Shown here: piece after piece, positions 1-7,219 of the stretch
Layout of the letters: every line of letters starts with the position of its first letter
Numbering within the stretch: the first letter of the stretch is position 1
NCBI GenBank assembly: GCA_007133995.1
Contig: SLLP01000072.1
Location: 1 to 11,367, forward strand
DNA length: 11,367 nt
Reading direction: 5' to 3'
From: Balneolales bacterium
Lineage (GTDB): Bacteria; Bacteroidota; Rhodothermia; Balneolales; Natronogracilivirgulaceae
The notes under the pieces: generated by a model
Told to the model about the DNA's origin: nothing
Seen by the model: the letters and a program-made list of their open reading frames with translations, nothing else
Databases searched by the model: none
Made by a program: the position numbers and the translations under genes

Positions 1-480
1 ATCCTGACTTACCGTGACGAATATCTTGATCTTTGCGAAGATGACCAGCTCGAAGATGCCCGCTCCATCGCCGAAGCTTCTTTTCTGTTTGAGGAATTTC
101 TCACTGCTGAAATCGAACCGGATTTGTTCGTGAACCGGTTCAGAGGTTTTGGGCAGAAAGTCTTTGTCCACGGCCACTGTTACACCAGGGCGCTAGTTGG
201 GACATCGCCGGTTCTCGAATTGTTACGTCGGGCCGGATTTGATCCTGTTGAACTCAGGACTGGCTGTTGCGGCATGGCCGGAAGTTTTGGCTACGAGGAA
301 AAAAACTACGATGTTTCCATGAAGATCGGCGAACTTGCATTGTTTCCGCAGATCAGACAGTTGAAAGAGGAGGATATCATCTGTTCACACGGCTTTTCAT
401 GCCGACATCAGATAACCGACGGCACAAACAAAACCGGACATCATACCGCTGAGATTATTTGGGACAGTAGAAGATTTTAA
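1..480 (+). CDS. FAD/Fe-S 2-hydroxyacid dehydrogenase, C-terminal part
   Basis: The frame is open from base 1 to a TAA at 478-480, giving the last 159 residues of a gene that begins outside the window. The segment is a cysteine-rich (CCG) domain as found at the end of FAD-linked oxidase/Fe-S fusion proteins of the D-lactate or D-2-hydroxyglutarate dehydrogenase (YdiJ-like) type. Visible motifs are HGHC (visible residues 57-60), GCCGMAGSFGYE (88-99) and SCRHQI (133-138). The GCCGMAGSFGYE block is highly characteristic. Members oxidise a 2-hydroxyacid at FAD and pass electrons through Fe-S centres to the respiratory chain. Family members often read HGHCHQ where this one has HGHCYT. The FAD and ferredoxin domains lie off the left edge, so the exact substrate cannot be judged. 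The gene converges on the PAS gene, with 104 bases between the stops. Confidence 0.85.
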   Translation: MLTYRDEYLDLCEDDQLEDARSIAEASFLFEEFLTAEIEPDLFVNRFRGFGQKVFVHGHCYTRALVGTSPVLELLRRAGFDPVELRTGCCGMAGSFGYEEKNYDVSMKIGELALFPQIRQLKEEDIICSHGFSCRHQITDGTNKTGHHTAEIIWDSRRF

Positions 481-525
481 TCAGTTGTGACTGCCTTTGT
501 GTCTTGGATTGGACAGAATTTGAAT

Positions 526-576
526 TTGGAGAGAGTCAGGATTTAAAGAAGGTCAGGATGTAGAGAGGATCAGGAT
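526..576. repeat. Three 17-base imperfect tandem repeats
   Basis: Three adjacent 17-base units lie at 526-542 (TTGGAGAGAGTCAGGAT), 543-559 (TTAAAGAAGGTCAGGAT) and 560-576 (GTAGAGAGGATCAGGAT). The last seven bases, TCAGGAT, are identical in all three, and the first ten are purine-rich. The array fills much of the gap between two convergent genes and ends 8 bases from the PAS gene stop. No strong hairpin is apparent, so it does not look like a classical intrinsic terminator. Its role is unknown. Confidence 0.75.
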
Positions 577-584
577 AATGTGCG

Positions 585-1841
585 TTACGCTTCGTCTGCT
601 GTTTGCTTGATTAGCGCCACTGCACCTTTGATATCAAAGGTCTGGACATCCACCGATTTTGCATAGTCCATAACCGGTAATTCTTTGCCGTTTTTATCGA
701 CAATACGATATTCAATACACATTGATCGGCCTTCCGACACTTTTTTCAAATGAGACTTGGCCTTTTCACGATCATCCTCATGGATAAGCCTGAGCCAGCC
801 GTCATACCCCTCACATTCCCGAACCGAATAGCCTGTGAGATTCGTGATATCATCTGACAACCAGCGAAATTCCGGTTCTCCGTTTTCATTGAAACCCAAT
901 CCGTATTTGAAATCACTCTTGGTATTGAAAATACGGTTGAAATCCTGATTCCGCTGATACAACGTCTTGAGCACCTTCTTGCGCAGAGAGACATTGCTCA
1001 CTTCGGTGCGCATCACTTTTTCCGTCTTCAGCTCCAAAGGCTGTATGTTCGCCTCAACCTGAATTGGTAGGCCCCCTTTGTGCTGCAGAATGAATCTGTA
1101 GTCGGGTTGTGACTGGAAATTCTCCTTCCAAAGCTCATCGAAACGTTCTTTTACGATCTGGCCATGTTTTTCGGGCATGACATCCCAAAACTTCATTTTC
1201 TTGAGTTCCTCTTTCTCGTAGCCGATCAGTTCAATGAACGATTTGTTCGCAAATCGGATCGATCCGTCCTCTGCAAGATCCAGTACCGTTCTTTTGGATG
1301 TCTCGTAGAAATCATCCATCTCAATCTTGCTGTCAACCAGCGACTGTTCCACGCGCTTGCGTTCGGTGATATCATGCTGATAGGAGACCCAGTGCGTAAT
1401 TTTACCGTCTTTATCCGCAAGCGGATGAATATCCCACTGATTGATAAATTCAGATCCGTCTTTTCTGTAGTTAACAGTCTGTCCAAAAAATGCTTTTCCC
1501 TCAATAAGAGATTCTTTCAGACGGTCCAGAGTCTCGCGATCCGTTTTGGGTCCCTGGAGAATCCGGGGGGTTTTTCCGACTACCTCCTCCTTTTTGTACC
1601 CGGTCATCTTTTCAAACCCTTCATTTACGTACACGATTTTTGGCCCGGGATCATCCAGATCAAGCTCGGTAATAAGGATGGATTCATAGTCATTGCGTAT
1701 CGCTGCCTCAAGAAGCTTGAGCTCTTTTCTTGCCGCGTCACGCTCATCAATGATCTTCTCAAATAGATCCTTCAGAGTTTCCGCAGATGATTGGTCTTTC
1801 GCGTGAACACGTATTGTACGCATTGCTTCAAGGATATCCAT
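585..1841 (-). CDS. Three-PAS sensor protein with an N-terminal LOV-like PAS, no output domain
   Basis: The product is 418 residues from the ATG at 1841. It contains an N-terminal helix, PAS1 (about 46-163), a linker helix after DITERK, PAS2 (about 176-290) and PAS3 (about 303-413). No histidine kinase, GGDEF, EAL or DNA-binding domain follows, so it is a soluble sensor without visible output. PAS1 resembles LOV domains: GKTPRILQG (89-97) matches the LOV core GxNCRFLQG, NYRKDG and FIN supply Asn124 and Asn134, and YQHDIT supplies Gln155. Pro92 sits where the photoactive cysteine would be. The frame extends upstream to a TTG at 1919 (444 residues). I prefer the ATG because the extra codons look atypical (CTA, TTA, AGG) and contain a perfect palindrome. 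It lies 169 bases downstream of meaB and may be a separate unit. The binding ligand is not proven. Confidence 0.8.
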   Translation of the reverse strand: MDILEAMRTIRVHAKDQSSAETLKDLFEKIIDERDAARKELKLLEAAIRNDYESILITELDLDDPGPKIVYVNEGFEKMTGYKKEEVVGKTPRILQGPKTDRETLDRLKESLIEGKAFFGQTVNYRKDGSEFINQWDIHPLADKDGKITHWVSYQHDITERKRVEQSLVDSKIEMDDFYETSKRTVLDLAEDGSIRFANKSFIELIGYEKEELKKMKFWDVMPEKHGQIVKERFDELWKENFQSQPDYRFILQHKGGLPIQVEANIQPLELKTEKVMRTEVSNVSLRKKVLKTLYQRNQDFNRIFNTKSDFKYGLGFNENGEPEFRWLSDDITNLTGYSVRECEGYDGWLRLIHEDDREKAKSHLKKVSEGRSMCIEYRIVDKNGKELPVMDYAKSVDVQTFDIKGAVALIKQTADEA

Positions 1842-1871
1842 ATCAAAAGTATCTGTTTTTAAATAATCTAG

Positions 1872-1886
1872 GTAACAGTCTGTTAC
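1872..1886. promoter_or_regulatory. Perfect palindrome, possible operator of the PAS gene
   Basis: GTAACAG-T-CTGTTAC is a perfect 7-base inverted repeat around one central base. Its near edge is 30 bases upstream of the ATG at 1841, a usual place for a dimeric regulator site near a promoter. If the TTG at 1919 were the true start, the site would fall inside the coding region. No regulator gene is adjacent, so binding is an inference from symmetry and position only. Confidence 0.4.
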
Positions 1887-2010
1887 AGTTGTTTCCCGCC
1901 TGTATGATTTTTGATTCAAGGCTGGAATGAATGAAATAGATTTACTCTATCAATACCTAAATTGAATTCGATGTGCAAATCGTTCCCGGATTATGGTTGT
2001 TTTTTGAAAA

Positions 2011-3099
2011 TCAGTTGGGAACCTTGCTATGCCTGTCCAAATCCGCAAATTCTGATACGATATTTCTTCTGTATACAAGACCTGCATGCAATGGCGTAAT
2101 CTTTTTATTATGAACCTGATCTGCCAGGTCCTCCAGAACAGAACGGCTTGTGCTATTCTGCAGAATCTGCTGCAGTGAATCTTCTGCCGGGGAACGTATC
2201 CATTGCAGAAGTTGTGCGTACCGCCTGTTTTCAAATCGCGAATCATTTTTTCTTTGTGATAGCGCACCGGTAAAATGACGCCAGCATAAGCGCACAGATT
2301 CGGGGTCGAGTGCGCTACAGGTGTGCACAGCTGTTGCGCAATCTCCATTATCCATAAGCTTCATGGCATTTCTGTATTCATTCGCGGTCAGCTCAGCTGC
2401 TTCTTTTAAATTGCCGTCGGCTTTATTCACCAGAATGATATCAGCCATTTCCAGTATTCCTCGTTTAATTCCCTGCAGTGAATCTCCCGCGTTGGACATC
2501 ATCAATACGGCAAACAAGTCGACCATGCTGCTGACCTGCCACTCCGCCTGACCCGTTCCGACCGTTTCAATAATGACCACGTCGTAACCGGCCGACTCAC
2601 ACATCAACATGGCTTCACGAGTTTTTCGTGCAACACCGCCCAGCGTTTTTCCGGCTGGTGACGGACGGATAAAAGCCTCCTCCATACAGGAAAATTCCAC
2701 CATTCTGGTCTTGTCGCCAAGTATGCTTCCACCTGATAGCGGGCTGCTTGGGTCGACTGTCAGAACAGCCACCTTGCGGCCATCTGCAATCAGCTCCTTG
2801 CCCAGCGTGTCAATAAATGTACTTTTCCCAACTCCCGGCACACCGCTTACTCCGATGCGGTCTGCCCCGCCGGTATAGGGCAGAAGCAGTTCAAGCAACT
2901 GTTGTGCATATTCCAGATCATCAGGCCGCGTACTTTCAACAAGGGTAATCGCTCTGGCAAGATCACGACGATTACCTGACCGGATCGCGTCCGCCCAGGC
3001 ATGGAATCGTTCTTCTTTTTCTCCGGAATTTCTACTGCCTCCCTCATCCAGACCGGACTGCTTACTCCGTTTCTTTTCTTCGGCTTTGTTTTTTGACAT
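2011..3099 (-). CDS. meaB: MeaB/ArgK-type GTPase, chaperone of methylmalonyl-CoA mutase
   Basis: This SIMIBI-class (G3E) P-loop GTPase protects and reactivates methylmalonyl-CoA mutase and gates delivery of adenosylcobalamin to it. From the ATG at 3099 the protein has 362 residues. Motifs in order are the P-loop GVPGVGKST (86-94, Lys92), VDPSSPLSGGSILGDKTRM (115-133), FIRPSP (144-149), ETVG (178-181), the switch III-like LQGIKRGI (208-215) and the base-specificity motif NKADG (225-229). The usual ETVGVGQSE reads ETVGTGQAE here, a mild change. The first 30 or so residues are a charged, lysine-rich extension beyond the usual domain. A TTG three codons upstream (3108) is an alternative start; neither start has a decisive ribosome-binding site. 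It follows the mutase gene after 84 bases on the same strand, the standard partner arrangement. Confidence 0.95.
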   Translation of the reverse strand: MSKNKAEEKKRSKQSGLDEGGSRNSGEKEERFHAWADAIRSGNRRDLARAITLVESTRPDDLEYAQQLLELLLPYTGGADRIGVSGVPGVGKSTFIDTLGKELIADGRKVAVLTVDPSSPLSGGSILGDKTRMVEFSCMEEAFIRPSPAGKTLGGVARKTREAMLMCESAGYDVVIIETVGTGQAEWQVSSMVDLFAVLMMSNAGDSLQGIKRGILEMADIILVNKADGNLKEAAELTANEYRNAMKLMDNGDCATAVHTCSALDPESVRLCWRHFTGALSQRKNDSRFENRRYAQLLQWIRSPAEDSLQQILQNSTSRSVLEDLADQVHNKKITPLHAGLVYRRNIVSEFADLDRHSKVPN

Positions 3100-3183
3100 T
3101 CGCTTCAATGATCTGATGTGATGGGTATGTGCACTATGGCCGCCAGCATGCCATTTTTACTTTTAGCATCCTCGAAAAATACA

Positions 3184-5253
3184 TTAGCGATCCGTTTCTC
3201 CTGTGCCGCGAACAGCGATGCACTGAAGCACACTTCTGGCCGCTGACAAGATGCCGGCGCCCGGACCAAATATCTCCAGAACCCCATTATTTTTTAGCCA
3301 TTCGCTGTCTTTTTCGGGTATAACCCCACCGGCGACGACGGCAATATCACCGGCTCCCTCTTTCTTCAACTCCTCGATAAGAGCTGGTATCAGGGTTTTG
3401 TGTGCACCGGCAAGGGTTGACACACCTACCACATGCACATCGTTTTCCATGGCCTGGCGTGCTGCTTCAGCAGGGGTGAGAAAAAGCGGGCCCAGATCTA
3501 CATCAAATCCGATGTCGGCAAATGCAGCTGCCACAATTCGCGCACCCCGGTCATGCCCGTCCTGACCCAGTTTCACGACCAACATGCGCGGTCGTCGTCC
3601 TTCCCGGTGTGCAAAAGCTTCAACCTCACCCACCAGCTCCATAAATTCTGTTTTATTTTGATATGATTTGCGATATGCACCTGTCACTGTCGATTGGCCG
3701 GCACGATGCCGGCCCCAAATATCTTCCAGCGCTACCGACATTTCTCCCAATGTGGCTCGTGCACGGGCGACATCGACCATGGTTTCCAGCAAGCTCCCCG
3801 CAGGATGATCTCCGCGCGCCACTTCCATAACAGCATCCAGACCACGCCTGACCGCCTCCGGATCCCGCTGCGAACGAATGCGTTCCAGTTTCTTTTTCTG
3901 CTGAACGAGCACCTTTTTGTTGTCCACATCAAACACATCCAGTTCCGGTGCATCATCAGACCGGTACGTATTCATCCCCACGATAACCTCATCGCCGCTG
4001 TCTATAACAGCCTGACGTGACGCTGCCGACTCCTGTATTCTGCGCTGGGGCATACCCTGTTCGATGGCCCGGACCATCCCGCCAAGTGCGTCCACCTCGC
4101 GAATAATTTCCAAAGCTTCGGAAACCATGTCGGCTGTCAGCGACTCAATGGCATATGATCCGGCGAAAGGATCAATAAACTGGCAAAGGCCGGTTTCATT
4201 CTGCAGGATGAGTTGCGTATTTCTGGCTATGCGGGCAGCTGCGTCGGTTGGCAGTGAAAGCGCCTCGTCATACGAGTTGGTATGGAGTGACTGCGTACCG
4301 CCGAACACACCAGCCAGGGCTTCGATAGTTGTACGCACCACGTTATTCAAAGGATCCTGAGCTGTCAAGCTCCAACCCGATGTCTGACAATGCATTCTAA
4401 GTAGCAATGACTTTTCGTTTTCCGGATTGAACCGCTCCCTGACCAGTGTTGCCCACAGTTCCCTTGCTGCACGTAATTTTGCTACCTCTGTCAAAAAATC
4501 CATGCCTATTGCAAAGAAGAAAGAGACCCTGGGGGCCACGTCATCGACATGCAGTCCGGCCGCCCGCGCCGCGTCCAGGTAGGCGAGTCCGTCCGCAATC
4601 GTGAATGCAAGCTCCTGGAGCGGTGTGGCTCCTGCCTCCTGCATATGGTAACCCGACACCGAAATAGAGTTGAAGCGCGGCATTTTCCGGTGCGTAAAAG
4701 CCATAATATCTGAAACAATCGTCATGGAGGGCGCCGGCGGATAGATATAGGTGTTCCGAACCATGAACTCCTTCAGGATATCATTCTGAATGGTTCCGGC
4801 AAGCTGTTCCTGACTCACACCCTGCTCCTCGGCAGCCACAATAAAGCAGGCCATGACCGGCAGGACCGCCCCGTTCATCGTCATGGAGACCGAAACCTCG
4901 TCCAACGGTATACCGTCGAAAAGCCGGATCATATCCTCAACGGTATCGATTGCCACGCCCGACTTCCCCACATCGCCTTCCACCCTGGGGTGGTCGGAGT
5001 CATAACCGCGATGCGTCGCCAGGTCGAAAGCCACGCTCAATCCCTTCTGCCCGGCATTCAATGCTTTGCGGTAAAACGCATTGGTCTCATCCGCCGTTGA
5101 AAAACCGGCATACTGGCGAATGGTCCACGGACGCTGTGTGTACATCGTCTTGTAGGGTCCCCGCCGAAATGGAAACGATCCCGGAGCGGATTCTTCAAAC
5201 CCGCGATTGTACAGATCCCGGGATGTGTATAACGGCTTTTTGTTGACATTCAT
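3184..5253 (-). CDS. mutB: Methylmalonyl-CoA mutase, catalytic (large) subunit
   Basis: This B12-dependent enzyme interconverts (R)-methylmalonyl-CoA and succinyl-CoA in the propionate pathway. The 689-residue product has the catalytic TIM barrel first (about 8-520) and the cobalamin-binding domain last (about 555-680). MYTQRPWTIRQYAG (37-50) carries Tyr48, and EFMVRN (162-167) carries Arg166. These correspond to the substrate-carboxylate residues Tyr89 and Arg207 of the Propionibacterium enzyme. Isobutyryl-CoA mutases differ at these positions, so methylmalonyl-CoA specificity is favoured. SGYHMQEAGA holds His203. The B12 base-off motif is DGHDRG with axial ligand His567, followed by STL (612-614) and GG (642-643). 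The N-terminus begins almost at the PLYT motif, so it is shorter than many MutB proteins. No small subunit (mutA) or epimerase gene lies in the window. meaB follows immediately. Confidence 0.95.
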   Translation of the reverse strand: MNVNKKPLYTSRDLYNRGFEESAPGSFPFRRGPYKTMYTQRPWTIRQYAGFSTADETNAFYRKALNAGQKGLSVAFDLATHRGYDSDHPRVEGDVGKSGVAIDTVEDMIRLFDGIPLDEVSVSMTMNGAVLPVMACFIVAAEEQGVSQEQLAGTIQNDILKEFMVRNTYIYPPAPSMTIVSDIMAFTHRKMPRFNSISVSGYHMQEAGATPLQELAFTIADGLAYLDAARAAGLHVDDVAPRVSFFFAIGMDFLTEVAKLRAARELWATLVRERFNPENEKSLLLRMHCQTSGWSLTAQDPLNNVVRTTIEALAGVFGGTQSLHTNSYDEALSLPTDAAARIARNTQLILQNETGLCQFIDPFAGSYAIESLTADMVSEALEIIREVDALGGMVRAIEQGMPQRRIQESAASRQAVIDSGDEVIVGMNTYRSDDAPELDVFDVDNKKVLVQQKKKLERIRSQRDPEAVRRGLDAVMEVARGDHPAGSLLETMVDVARARATLGEMSVALEDIWGRHRAGQSTVTGAYRKSYQNKTEFMELVGEVEAFAHREGRRPRMLVVKLGQDGHDRGARIVAAAFADIGFDVDLGPLFLTPAEAARQAMENDVHVVGVSTLAGAHKTLIPALIEELKKEGAGDIAVVAGGVIPEKDSEWLKNNGVLEIFGPGAGILSAARSVLQCIAVRGTGETDR

Positions 5254-5308
5254 GGCACGAGCTGACTTTGGATTCTACACACCTGACCATCAGGAGATCT
5301 TACTGTTG

Positions 5309-5378
5309 CCCGGTTGATTGCCTGGCTCTTGGTCTGGTTGAATTTCCGATTGATAGATATAGATCACCCGGTTGATTG
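5309..5378. repeat. Duplicated CCCGGTTGATTG in the cdaA-mutB gap
   Basis: The 12-mer CCCGGTTGATTG occurs identically at 5309-5320 and 5367-5378, and a partial copy (ACCCGGCTGGATG) follows close by, just before the cdaA stop. The repeats occupy the 142-base space between cdaA and mutB and would lie in the mutase leader if a promoter is present there. No B12 box (GCCACTG-like) or other sign of a cobalamin riboswitch was seen in this gap. Function unknown. Confidence 0.5.
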
Positions 5379-5395
5379 ATTACCCGGCTGGATGC

Positions 5396-6217
5396 TCAGT
5401 TGCTCTCCAGCTCTGACTGCCGGAAGCTGGACAACTCCTGTTCTGCCACATCTCCTTCTCCCAGGTGCTTCTGCATTTCATAGCGCAGTTTCTGGATGGT
5501 CAGGCCACTGGTCAGAGCACCGTTTTGTGCTATGGAAATCCTCCCGGTCTCTTCGGACACGACAACCACCAGCACATCATTCACTTCACTGATACCCAGG
5601 GCTGCGCGATGACGGGTACCAAAAACCGATGAGATATTGGGATTCTGACTGATCGGCAGATAGGCGCTCGCTGCAACGATTTTATTATCCCTGATCACCA
5701 CGGCGCCATCATGCAATGGTGTTTCCCGGTTGAAGATGGTAAGCAGCAGCTCGCTGCTCACACTGGCATCAAGCCCTACCCCTTTGTCCACCAGATCGCT
5801 CAGCGGTGACCCTTTCGAAAAGACGATCAATGCACCTGTCTTGGTACGTGACAGCGATTTCACTGCATCAATAACCTCCTCGATCACAGAGAAAGAGCCG
5901 CCCCGGTCAAAGAATTTATAGAGCGTTGTGTTTTGCCCAATGTTATACAACAATTTCCGAATTTCCGGCTGAAATATGATGATGACGGCAATTATACCGA
6001 CATCAAGCAGCCTTCGAAGTACAAAGTTGATGGTGGCGAGTCCGAAAAGGCTTACAACGGCATTGACAAGAAAAACGATCATCAATCCAATAACCACCGG
6101 TACTGCGAATGATCCGCGTATCCATCGGTATAGCAAAAGGATAACGCACGCAATGATGAGCGTCTCTATAAGGTCTTTCAGACCAAATTCCAGAAATCCA
6201 AATGGCAAGATTTCCAA
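5396..6217 (-). CDS. cdaA: Membrane diadenylate cyclase CdaA (DacA)
   Basis: The enzyme joins two ATP molecules into the second messenger c-di-AMP, which controls potassium and osmolyte uptake and cell-wall balance in many bacteria. The 273-residue protein has three membrane helices in the first 85 residues (about 14-32, 37-60 and 70-84), a short linker, and a DisA_N cyclase domain (about 108-250). Catalytic signatures are LHDGAVVI with DGA at 170-172, GTRHRAALG with RHR at 202-204, and SEETG at 221-225. The start appears to be TTG: an in-frame TAA lies only eight codons upstream and the next ATG would cut into the second membrane helix. It sits 83 bases after folP, an order common in Bacteroidota. 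A hairpin followed by a T-run lies between them, so expression may be partly uncoupled. No c-di-AMP phosphodiesterase of the GdpP or PgpH type is nearby. Confidence 0.95.
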   Translation of the reverse strand: MEILPFGFLEFGLKDLIETLIIACVILLLYRWIRGSFAVPVVIGLMIVFLVNAVVSLFGLATINFVLRRLLDVGIIAVIIIFQPEIRKLLYNIGQNTTLYKFFDRGGSFSVIEEVIDAVKSLSRTKTGALIVFSKGSPLSDLVDKGVGLDASVSSELLLTIFNRETPLHDGAVVIRDNKIVAASAYLPISQNPNISSVFGTRHRAALGISEVNDVLVVVVSEETGRISIAQNGALTSGLTIQKLRYEMQKHLGEGDVAEQELSSFRQSELESN

Positions 6218-6246
6218 TGCGCGTATGCCTTTTGACGGTTAGGGGT

Positions 6247-6269
6247 AACAAAAACGGCAGTAGCTGCCA
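6247..6269 (-). terminator. Candidate intrinsic terminator after folP
   Basis: On the minus strand, GGCAG-CTA-CTGCC forms a five-base-pair stem with a three-base loop, extendable by a T-G wobble pair. It is followed directly by GTTTTTGTT. It starts about 32 bases past the folP stop. The stem is short, so read-through into cdaA is likely and the element may act as an attenuator rather than a full stop. Confidence 0.45.
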
Positions 6270-6300
6270 GGACAAGCACTTCCAAGATAACCTCTTTGTG

Positions 6301-7185
6301 CTATAAAACGGAAGAAATTGCTTTGAAAACTTCCAGCGAGTCCCGTGCTTCACGGACATCATGCACCCGCAAAATATCGGCGCCCTGCATCAATGCATGA
6401 TAATGAAGCGAAAGCGTTCCGGCAAGTCGTTTATTTACCGGCCTGTCACCATGTTCGTCTGCAAGGATACGCCCGATCATCGATTTGCGTGATGCTCCAA
6501 TGAGCACCGGATATCCGATTTGCCGGAATTTATCAAGTCTGGCGATAATTTCAAGGTTGTGCTGCAGCGTTTTTCCAAATCCCATACCCGGATCGACAAC
6601 GATCTGTTTAACGCCAGATTTTCTGGCTATCTCTGCCTGAATCTGCAGAAAACGGCTGATTTCACCGATGACATCACTATACTCTGGCTGGTTTTGCATG
6701 GTTTTCGGCGAGCCCTTGCTGTGCATGAGAACCAGAATCGCCTCGTGATCAGCACAAAGTCTGGCAAGGCCAGGTTCACGCTTAAGTCCGCTTACATCAT
6801 TTACCATCTGTACCCCGCACTCCAGCGCCCTTTGTGCCACCTCGAATTTTGTCGTGTCAATCGAGAAAATGGTTTGGGGAAATGCAGGTATCGCTTCTTC
6901 CAGCACGGGCATAACCCGGCTGATCTCCTCATCCTCCGGAACCGGATCAGAGCCCGGTCGAGTCGACTCCCCGCCGACATCTATAATACAGGCACCTTCT
7001 GACACCATCTGTTCAATTCTTCGGAGTGCTGCACGGGTATCATTTATTTCACCCCCATCCGAAAAAGAGTCGGGTGTGACATTCAACACCCCCATGATCA
7101 CAGGTGTTGAAACAGAAAGCGCCTTGCCCATGAGGACAAAGCGCTTATAAGAATTTTCATCCGATCCGGAGTTCGGTTTTCCCAC
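6301..7185 (-). CDS. folP: Dihydropteroate synthase
   Basis: This cytosolic enzyme condenses 6-hydroxymethyl-dihydropterin diphosphate with p-aminobenzoate to give dihydropteroate in folate synthesis, and is the sulfonamide target. The 294-residue TIM barrel carries the family signatures in order: IMGVLNVTPDSFSDGG (30-45), IDVGGESTRPGS (68-79), SIDTTK (108-113), MVNDVSG (127-133), VVDPGMGFGKT (196-206), GASRKSMIG (230-238, Lys234) and LRVHDV (272-277, Arg273 and His275). These cover the pterin, diphosphate and pABA sites, so it should be active. The start is read as GTG at 7185. An ATG at codon 19 is possible, but it would leave almost nothing before the first strand. It lies 34 bases after the ferredoxin gene, which suggests one transcript. 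Confidence 0.95.
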   Translation of the reverse strand: MGKPNSGSDENSYKRFVLMGKALSVSTPVIMGVLNVTPDSFSDGGEINDTRAALRRIEQMVSEGACIIDVGGESTRPGSDPVPEDEEISRVMPVLEEAIPAFPQTIFSIDTTKFEVAQRALECGVQMVNDVSGLKREPGLARLCADHEAILVLMHSKGSPKTMQNQPEYSDVIGEISRFLQIQAEIARKSGVKQIVVDPGMGFGKTLQHNLEIIARLDKFRQIGYPVLIGASRKSMIGRILADEHGDRPVNKRLAGTLSLHYHALMQGADILRVHDVREARDSLEVFKAISSVL

Positions 7186-7219
7186 AATATATCCGTTCAG
7201 TGTTGCGGTAAACCGGTAA

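Noticed and set aside
482..493. CAGT/ACTG hairpin as terminator of the dehydrogenase gene
   Set aside because: The stem is only four base pairs and has no real T-run.
1164..1766. 200-codon open frame on the plus strand inside the PAS gene
   Set aside because: It is antisense to well-conserved PAS motifs, and its translation shows no recognisable domain; it is a shadow frame.
3184..5253. Isobutyryl-CoA mutase or an IcmF fusion
   Set aside because: Tyr48 and Arg166 match methylmalonyl-CoA mutase, and the GTPase is a separate gene rather than fused in the middle.
5254..5395. Cobalamin riboswitch ahead of the B12-dependent mutase
   Set aside because: The gap is only 142 bases, lacks a B12 box and shows no matching fold; it contains short direct repeats instead.
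6218..6300. Upstream extension or small membrane peptide before cdaA (a frame reading VLEVLVLAATAVF-like)
   Set aside because: It is in a different frame from cdaA, has no clear start, and overlaps the candidate terminator.
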